A stretch of 9,095 nucleotides of DNA, from contig JAITJP010000090.1 of assembly GCA_031278835.1 (NCBI GenBank), positions 1-9,095 of the forward strand, read 5' to 3'. This document shows positions 5,321 to 9,095 of this stretch, in pieces. The stretch's first letter is position 1, and each line of letters opens with the position of its first letter. A model generated the notes under the pieces. That model was given only the letters and a program-made list of their open reading frames with translations. It was not told where the DNA came from and did not search any database. The position numbers and the translations under genes were made by a program. Source of the DNA: Deltaproteobacteria bacterium (lineage in GTDB: Bacteria; Desulfobacterota; Desulfarculia; Adiutricales; Adiutricaceae).

Positions 5321-7249
5321 TTAATGGCCTTGGGGCAGATAGCCTTTTGGGCTAAAGGTTTTAGCCGTCTTGGGCTTGGCCGGGCTGGGTAATTTGCTCT
5401 TAAAGGCCTGGGCCTTGGCCGGGCTGGGCGTCGGACTGGCCAGCTCGGAGCGCTTCCCGGTCACCAAAACCAAAAGTTCCTGGGCGCTTTCTTCCAAAGT
5501 GTGGGCTTCCGATGAAAGGGACTGGGCGGCCCCGGCCGTTTCTTCAGAGGCGGCGGCGTTATTTTGGGTGACTTGGTCCATCTCGTGGATGGCCGTGGTG
5601 ATTTGCGAAATGCCCTGGCTTTGTTCGGTGGAGGCCTCGGCCACGCCTTCGATGATCTCGGAAACTTTGACCACCTCATCGACCAAAGTCTCAAAGGCCT
5701 CGTAGGTTTTTTTGATTAAGGCTGAGCCAAAGGTGATGTCGCCAATGGTTTTGTCGATTAAGCCGGCCGTGTTTTTGGCCGCCTCGGCGCTGCGGATGGC
5801 CAGGTTTCTAACCTCATCGGCCACCACGGCAAAACCGGCCCCGGACTCCCCGGCCCGGGCCGCCTCAACGGCGGCGTTTAAGGCCAAGAGATTGGTTTGA
5901 AAGGCTATCTCGTCAATGGTTTTTATGATGTTGCCGATTTGGGTGCCGGAAACGGCGATCTTGTCCATGGCCGCCATGACCTTGTCCATAGAGCCTTCGG
6001 AATCAACCACGGCTTGCCGGGCCATGTCGATCAAATTTTTGGCCTGGGCGGCGTTTTCGCCGTTTCGCTTGGTCATGGAGGACAATTCCTCGATGGCGGC
6101 GCTGGTTTCTTCCAAGGCGGCGGCGTTTTCGGAGGTGCCGGCGGCCACCGATTGCGAAGCTTGGCTTAATTCCAAAGAAGCCCTTTCGACTTCTTCGCTG
6201 CCGTGGGTAAGACTTTCGGTGATGAGCAGTAAACTACCGGAAAGCCTCGAAGAGGAGATGATGGATATGGCCAAGGACAATATGACGGCCACGACCACCC
6301 CAATAATGATGGCCATCCAGGCCTTGTCGGTCACCTCAATGGTTTCATCGGCAAAATCCAAGGTCACCCGGCTAAGGGTGTCGGAAACCAGGTCAATGGC
6401 CTCCAAGGCGGCCTCCCGGGCCGTACGCCGATCGATTTCGTTTTGCTGGCTTCTTGCCAAATTGTCTTTGAGAGCCAATAAACTGGCCTGGCAAGCGGTC
6501 ACGGCCTCGATGATCTTGGTAATCTCGGCCTTGGCCGAGTCGCCCCGGACCAGGTCCCTATAATCGGTGGCGCTTTTAAGAAGTTTTTCGTTGTCAGTGA
6601 TGGATTGATCGATTTTGCTCAAATCCTTGGCGTTTAGGCCAATAACGGCCTCGATAAAAAATTCAGCGCCTTGTTCACTCAATTGATTGCCAACATTGAC
6701 CAGGGCGTAATCTTGCCTAATGGCCGAGATGTCAACCCCGGAGGCCAAATCATCGTCTAGGCGCTTAAAGATGGGATCGAGGTAATTGTCCAAAATCTGG
6801 TCAAAATTTTCATAAGCGGCTAGGACTTTTTCCAGATCGCTTTTGGACTCGGCCAACAGTCCGGGCAAAATGGCGGTTATTTCTTCAAACTCCTCATAGC
6901 GATGGTCGGCGGCGTCTTCCATCTGAACCAGCTGGGGTTCCTTGTCCCTTAAGGCCAAAACCACTTGATCGAGTTTGGACAGTTCTTCTTGGTTAAACTT
7001 TCTAAGCTCCAGGGCTTGGTTCCACAAATCTAGATTGCCGCCTCGGCTAAAATCCATGATCTTCAAAGATTCCATGGTCAAAGCGTACTTGGCCTCGGCC
7101 GCCAAATCGCTATTGGGGATGACGTGATCCCTTAACTCATGGGTATCGTAAAGAACGTTCCTAAGATCATAGATAACTATGGCTGAGACGATAATAAAGG
7201 CTAACAAGACGGCGGCGTAACCGGCCATCATCTTAATTTTAAGACTCAT
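5321..7249 (-). CDS. Methyl-accepting chemotaxis protein (receptor 2), paralogue of receptor 1
   Basis: This 642-residue chemoreceptor has the same plan as its neighbour: membrane helices at about 7-27 and 310-331, a helical periplasmic domain of about 280 residues between them, a short linker without a full HAMP domain, and a signalling hairpin from about 342 to 597. The conserved tip I-A-F-Q-T-N-L-L-A-L-N-A-A-V-E-A-A-R-A-G-E and G-F-A-V-V-A-D-E-V-R-N-L-A match receptor 1 almost residue for residue. The first 100 residues are also similar, whereas the rest of the sensor diverges, suggesting a different ligand. The methylation-type site reads A-A-L-E-E-T-S-A. The start at 7249 has AGGTG 6 nt upstream; an in-frame ATG at 7276 would add nine residues. 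The tail is a Pro/Ala/Lys-rich linker with S-P-A-K repeats ending G-Y-L-P-Q-G-H. A terminator follows directly. Confidence 0.96.
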   Translation of the reverse strand: MSLKIKMMAGYAAVLLAFIIVSAIVIYDLRNVLYDTHELRDHVIPNSDLAAEAKYALTMESLKIMDFSRGGNLDLWNQALELRKFNQEELSKLDQVVLALRDKEPQLVQMEDAADHRYEEFEEITAILPGLLAESKSDLEKVLAAYENFDQILDNYLDPIFKRLDDDLASGVDISAIRQDYALVNVGNQLSEQGAEFFIEAVIGLNAKDLSKIDQSITDNEKLLKSATDYRDLVRGDSAKAEITKIIEAVTACQASLLALKDNLARSQQNEIDRRTAREAALEAIDLVSDTLSRVTLDFADETIEVTDKAWMAIIIGVVVAVILSLAISIISSSRLSGSLLLITESLTHGSEEVERASLELSQASQSVAAGTSENAAALEETSAAIEELSSMTKRNGENAAQAKNLIDMARQAVVDSEGSMDKVMAAMDKIAVSGTQIGNIIKTIDEIAFQTNLLALNAAVEAARAGESGAGFAVVADEVRNLAIRSAEAAKNTAGLIDKTIGDITFGSALIKKTYEAFETLVDEVVKVSEIIEGVAEASTEQSQGISQITTAIHEMDQVTQNNAAASEETAGAAQSLSSEAHTLEESAQELLVLVTGKRSELASPTPSPAKAQAFKSKLPSPAKPKTAKTFSPKGYLPQGH

Positions 7250-7350
7250 GACAAACACCTGGCGAAAAACATTCAAAAATATGATGTTTTTCGTAAGTTA
7301 GATTAAAAATCAAAAAAAACTTTGATTAAGTTTACTAATTTAAAATGATC

Positions 7351-7363
7351 ACCTTATTAAGGT
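7351..7363. promoter_or_regulatory. Perfect 13-bp dyad upstream of receptor 2
   Basis: ACCTTATTAAGGT is a perfect palindrome around a central T, about 100 bp upstream of the receptor 2 start. Position and symmetry would suit an operator. No regulator is known, and AT-rich sequence yields such dyads by chance fairly easily. Confidence 0.35.
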
Positions 7364-7582
7364 AAAAAACAAAGAATATCACTAAAATAAACAAACAATA
7401 ACCAGAGAAATTGAACCAAATTCAGGCCCATGATTAATACCGATTAGTCGTTAGGGCCATAAGTTAGACACTTTTTTAACCTACCAGTAATTGACCAGAC
7501 AAAATCGCCTTTTAAGGCTAGGCCCTCTGGGCCCAGGTAAATAAAAATGAGGGCTGATTGGTTAAACGAAAAAAGGCATTGA

Positions 7583-7629
7583 AGAAATTTACAAAAGTAA
7601 ATCCAGTAACTTACCAGAAATTTACTTTT
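7583..7629. repeat. Cluster of TTTAC/GTAAA half-sites
   Basis: ATTTACAAAAGTAAAT (7587-7602) is a dyad with a 4-bp centre. AAAAGTAAAT (7593-7602) is also inverted against ATTTACTTTT (7620-7629), and AGAAATTTAC occurs directly at 7583-7592 and 7616-7625, 33 bp apart. GTAACTTAC lies between them. Repeated, helically spaced half-sites suggest a cooperative DNA-binding site, though this is inferred. Confidence 0.5.
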
Positions 7630-7643
7630 GACCAGCTGATTTT

Positions 7644-7661
7644 TTTCTCCCTAGGGAGAAA
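7644..7661. repeat. 18-bp perfect palindrome
   Basis: TTTCTCCCTAGGGAGAAA is fully self-complementary with no spacer. It lies 15 bp right of the TTTAC/GTAAA cluster. As RNA it lacks a proper loop, so a DNA-level dyad seems more plausible than a terminator. Confidence 0.55.
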
Positions 7662-7839
7662 GCCGAGGCCATAAGGCCAAAAAAAATATCCCAGGAATTT
7701 TTCGATAAAATTCACAAGTTAACTAAGGCCAGGGCTTGGACAAAATCTAAGCCTAACCAAGCGACCACCTACCACCAAGGTTTTGTCAAAGGCGGACCAG
7801 AGACTTGAGAGGGCTTCTTGGCTTACATTTCCTTTGGTT

Positions 7840-7879
7840 TGAGATTTGACCTTTTAGTGTGAGTTTGACTTTTTTAGAG
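7840..7879. repeat. Two-copy imperfect 20-bp tandem repeat
   Basis: TGAGATTTGACCTTTTAGTG (7840-7859) is followed immediately by TGAGTTTGACTTTTTTAGAG (7860-7879). Each copy carries TTTGAC, which resembles a -35 box, but no convincing -10 box follows at standard spacing (TATTTA at 7890 is 19 bp away). Confidence 0.55.
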
Positions 7880-7897
7880 TAAAAACGGGTATTTAAG

Positions 7898-7912
7898 ATT
7901 CACGACGTGAAT
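7898..7912. promoter_or_regulatory. 15-bp dyad ATTCACGACGTGAAT
   Basis: The two arms ATTCACG and CGTGAAT are perfectly symmetrical around a central A. The dyad sits 18 bp after the 20-bp tandem repeat. Its length and CG-containing arms make it one of the better operator-like elements in the spacer. The partner protein is unknown. Confidence 0.45.
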
Positions 7913-7930
7913 ATTTCGAAGAAAATCGCC

Positions 7931-7950
7931 AAAATTCTCCAAAGAATTTT
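7931..7950. repeat. Perfect 8-bp inverted repeat with 4-nt loop
   Basis: AAAATTCT (7931-7938) and AGAATTTT (7943-7950) flank CCAA. It lies 18 bp beyond the ATTCACG dyad. It could be a hairpin or a binding site. Confidence 0.45.
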
Positions 7951-8251
7951 CCATCTGGCCTCTCTCAGGTCTGATTTTTTTTACTCGCCATTTAAATCGT
8001 TTACTAAGTCTTGAAAATATCATGACTTAATGGACCGATAAGCGATTCTCGCCTGGCGATTGAAAATATTATCATAATCATACGCATTAAGCAAGGTAAA
8101 AAATTAGTAAATCCATTTAGCGCTCAAATTTGACACTATAATCCCTAGACCATGGCCATTTTGTTAAAAAGAGTCTAAATTTTCTAACCAAATCGCCAGC
8201 CAACAATTTTGGCCCAAACCATTTGGCTCAAAAAAAGCCCAAAAAAAATCC

Positions 8252-8281
8252 TTGACAAATCTTCTTCGAGCCGTTTATATT
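8252..8281 (+). promoter_or_regulatory. Sigma70-type promoter for the Cys/His-rich protein gene
   Basis: A perfect TTGACA (8252-8257) is followed by TTATAT at 17 bp or TATATT at 18 bp (8275-8281). Transcription would begin near 8289, leaving a leader of about 155 nt before the TTG start at 8447. Confidence 0.72.
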
Positions 8282-8299
8282 TTACTCGTTAATCCGCCT

Positions 8300-8419
8300 A
8301 GGTTTTTACCCCCAGGGCCCCCTTAAAGGTCCCCTGGCTGACCAAAACCTCCCAGGGTCCCAGCACTCTTCAGCCTGGAGCCCAAAAACCCTGGCCCCAA
8401 TCGGTCGTCTCCAAAACCT
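8300..8419 (+). promoter_or_regulatory. Structured mRNA leader with two alternative pairings
   Basis: AGGTTTT (8300-8306) can pair with AAAACCT at 8344-8350, enclosing a CCAGGG/CCCTGG stem (8312-8317 with 8332-8337) and a CCTT/AAGG tip. The same AGGTTTT can instead pair with an identical AAAACCT at 8413-8419, 16 nt before the GGAG ribosome binding site. Mutually exclusive helices are typical of leader regulation. I recognise no known riboswitch class, and no covariation evidence is available. Confidence 0.35.
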
Positions 8420-8446
8420 TTCCAATTTGCTTACGGAGTTAGCTTT

Positions 8447-8869
8447 TTGAAATTATTGGCTAACATAGTGGCCCTTTTCTTATGCCTGACCGTTCCCGGC
8501 CTAAGCTTGGCCTCGGTCTCCGATTGCTGCCGTGACTTATCCCTGGCCATGGCCTCCCCTTTACCGGAAGCCGCCCAGGTCCATGATTCTCACCAACATG
8601 GCCCCGGCCATCTGCCCTCATCACCAGCCAGCCAAGCCACTGACCGGGCTGACTCCGCCCCACCCTCCCATGACCAGGCCGAGGCCCCCTTGGGCCAAAA
8701 CTGCGGCCTACTGCCCTGCCTCAAAATCCCCACGGCCACCGTGGCCGCGGTCTTGTCCCCCACCGATGCCAACCCAAACCACCGGGTCATTTTTCCCGCC
8801 CCCTCCGGTTTTGTCCTAAAACAACTGCCCAAATCTATCTTTCGTCCTCCCCGTCAATTGCTTCTCTAA
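8447..8869 (+). CDS. Small secreted Cys/His-rich protein of unknown function
   Basis: This 140-residue protein begins with a typical Sec signal peptide: a Lys, a hydrophobic core (about residues 3-19) and a likely signal peptidase I cut after L-S-L-A at 22. The mature part has an adjacent cysteine pair (C27-C28), a histidine-rich stretch (H46, H49, H51, H55, then H75), a C-G-L-L-P-C pair (C86, C91) and a C-terminal F-R-P-P-R. The arrangement of signal peptide, His cluster, Cys pairs and a final R-P-P-R recalls small periplasmic proteins beside metal-efflux operons (CzcI, CopL or DUF2946-like). I cannot confirm membership, and a metal role is inference. TTG is chosen because CGGAG (8434-8438) lies 8 nt upstream. 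The low-complexity Pro/Ala/Ser/His middle suggests a flexible region. No efflux gene is visible in the remaining 226 bp. Confidence 0.7.
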   Translation: MKLLANIVALFLCLTVPGLSLASVSDCCRDLSLAMASPLPEAAQVHDSHQHGPGHLPSSPASQATDRADSAPPSHDQAEAPLGQNCGLLPCLKIPTATVAAVLSPTDANPNHRVIFPAPSGFVLKQLPKSIFRPPRQLLL

Positions 8870-8900
8870 ATCATTCCCTCGACCTTGGCCTGACACATTA

Positions 8901-9095
8901 AGCGGTTTTTTACCCGCCCAGCTAGAGCTTTACTTTTAGCCCAAGATTGGCCTTGGCCAATACTTTGGCTTAGGCCCGAACTTTAGCCCATGAGCTCAAG
9001 TTTTAGCCCGAGACGGTCAGCGATTTTTGGCCGCCCAGGCTGGAGCTTTAGACTTAGCCCAAGATTGGCTTAGCCTGAAATTTTGGCTACGAACT
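8901..9095. repeat. Degenerate direct repeat of about 118-bp period, running off the window
   Basis: The 51-bp segments 8901-8951 and 9019-9069 match at about 40 of 51 positions without gaps, offset by 118 bp. After each, a shared TTTGGCT...CGAACT pattern continues the similarity. Shorter copies of ttagccc recur at about 8936, 8983, 9003 and 9054. The perfect dyad ATTGGCC-TT-GGCCAAT lies at 8946-8961. No coding frame spans the area. It follows the Cys/His-rich gene with no recognisable T-tract terminator in between. Confidence 0.65.

Larger units (their letters stand above)
7250..8251. other. Long AT-rich intergenic region packed with short repeats
   Basis: About 1 kb has no credible coding frame on either strand; all frames are broken frequently. 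It contains several dyads and direct repeats (listed separately where exact), plus TTGAAAATATCAT at 8011-8023 with a near copy at 8060-8075, and an interrupted dyad at 8006-8028. The left end must hold the receptor 2 promoter on the minus strand, but no clear sigma70, sigma28 or sigma54 element could be assigned. The rest may be a regulatory region, a decayed gene or an unrecognised small RNA. Confidence 0.5.

Noticed and set aside
7250..7700. Sigma28 or sigma54 promoter for receptor 2
   Set aside because: No GCCGATAA-type -10 box or GG-N10-GC pair at proper spacing was found on the minus strand.
8129..8142. TTGACA and TATAAT words in the spacer, possible promoter
   Set aside because: The two boxes are only 2 bp apart, and no reasonable -35 box lies 16-18 bp before the TATAAT.
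8460..8832. Minus-strand and alternate plus-frame open frames over the Cys/His-rich gene
   Set aside because: They have no signal peptide or ribosome binding site and are Pro/Gly-rich products of GC-rich coding DNA read in the wrong frame.
9017..9094. 25-codon minus-strand frame entering from the right edge
   Set aside because: It lies wholly in the degenerate repeat, is short and low in complexity, and resembles no protein tail I know.

Overview
The window looks like chromosomal DNA of a Gram-negative bacterium. The evidence is the tail of a Kdo-pathway isomerase (lipopolysaccharide synthesis), a yggT-yggU pair, ribF, and chemoreceptors with large periplasmic sensor domains. The short-linker receptor type would fit the Desulfobacterota (former Deltaproteobacteria), but that placement is inference and weak. 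Genes are rich in GGCC and CCAGGG words, while the spacers between them are markedly AT-rich.

Layout. Bases 1-103 (+) are the last 33 codons of a KdsD-type arabinose-5-phosphate isomerase. A 335-bp spacer follows, with a six-unit 12-bp tandem repeat and a strong sigma70-type promoter. It leads into yggT (439-1062, +) and yggU (1110-1391, +), a likely two-gene operon. A near-perfect hairpin with A- and T-tracts on both sides (1396-1451) separates yggU from the convergent ribF (about 1471-2403, -). ribF has its own promoter (TTGACA-17-TATAGT) and a leader of about 130 nt.

Bases 2760-7249 hold two paralogous methyl-accepting chemotaxis receptors on the minus strand, separated by 629 bp. Each has one N-terminal membrane helix, a helical periplasmic domain of about 280 residues, a second membrane helix, and a cytoplasmic signalling hairpin joined by a linker too short for a normal HAMP domain. 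Their signalling domains are nearly identical even at DNA level, while their sensor domains have diverged. The upstream receptor gene ends in a symmetrical terminator (5256-5300), so the two are probably separate transcripts. No other chemotaxis or flagellar genes are visible.

Bases 7250-8446 form a 1.2-kb AT-rich spacer with no convincing gene but many short inverted and direct repeats. At its right end a good promoter and a structured leader precede a small secreted Cys/His-rich protein (8447-8869, +) of unknown function, possibly metal-related. The last 226 bp carry a degenerate 118-bp-period repeat running to the window edge.

No mobile element, CRISPR array, tRNA or rRNA is visible, and I see no clear undescribed multi-gene system. 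The more unusual points are the paired HAMP-less receptors with a shared C-terminal YLP tail, the repeat-filled spacer, and the leader of the Cys/His-rich gene, which offers two mutually exclusive pairings.
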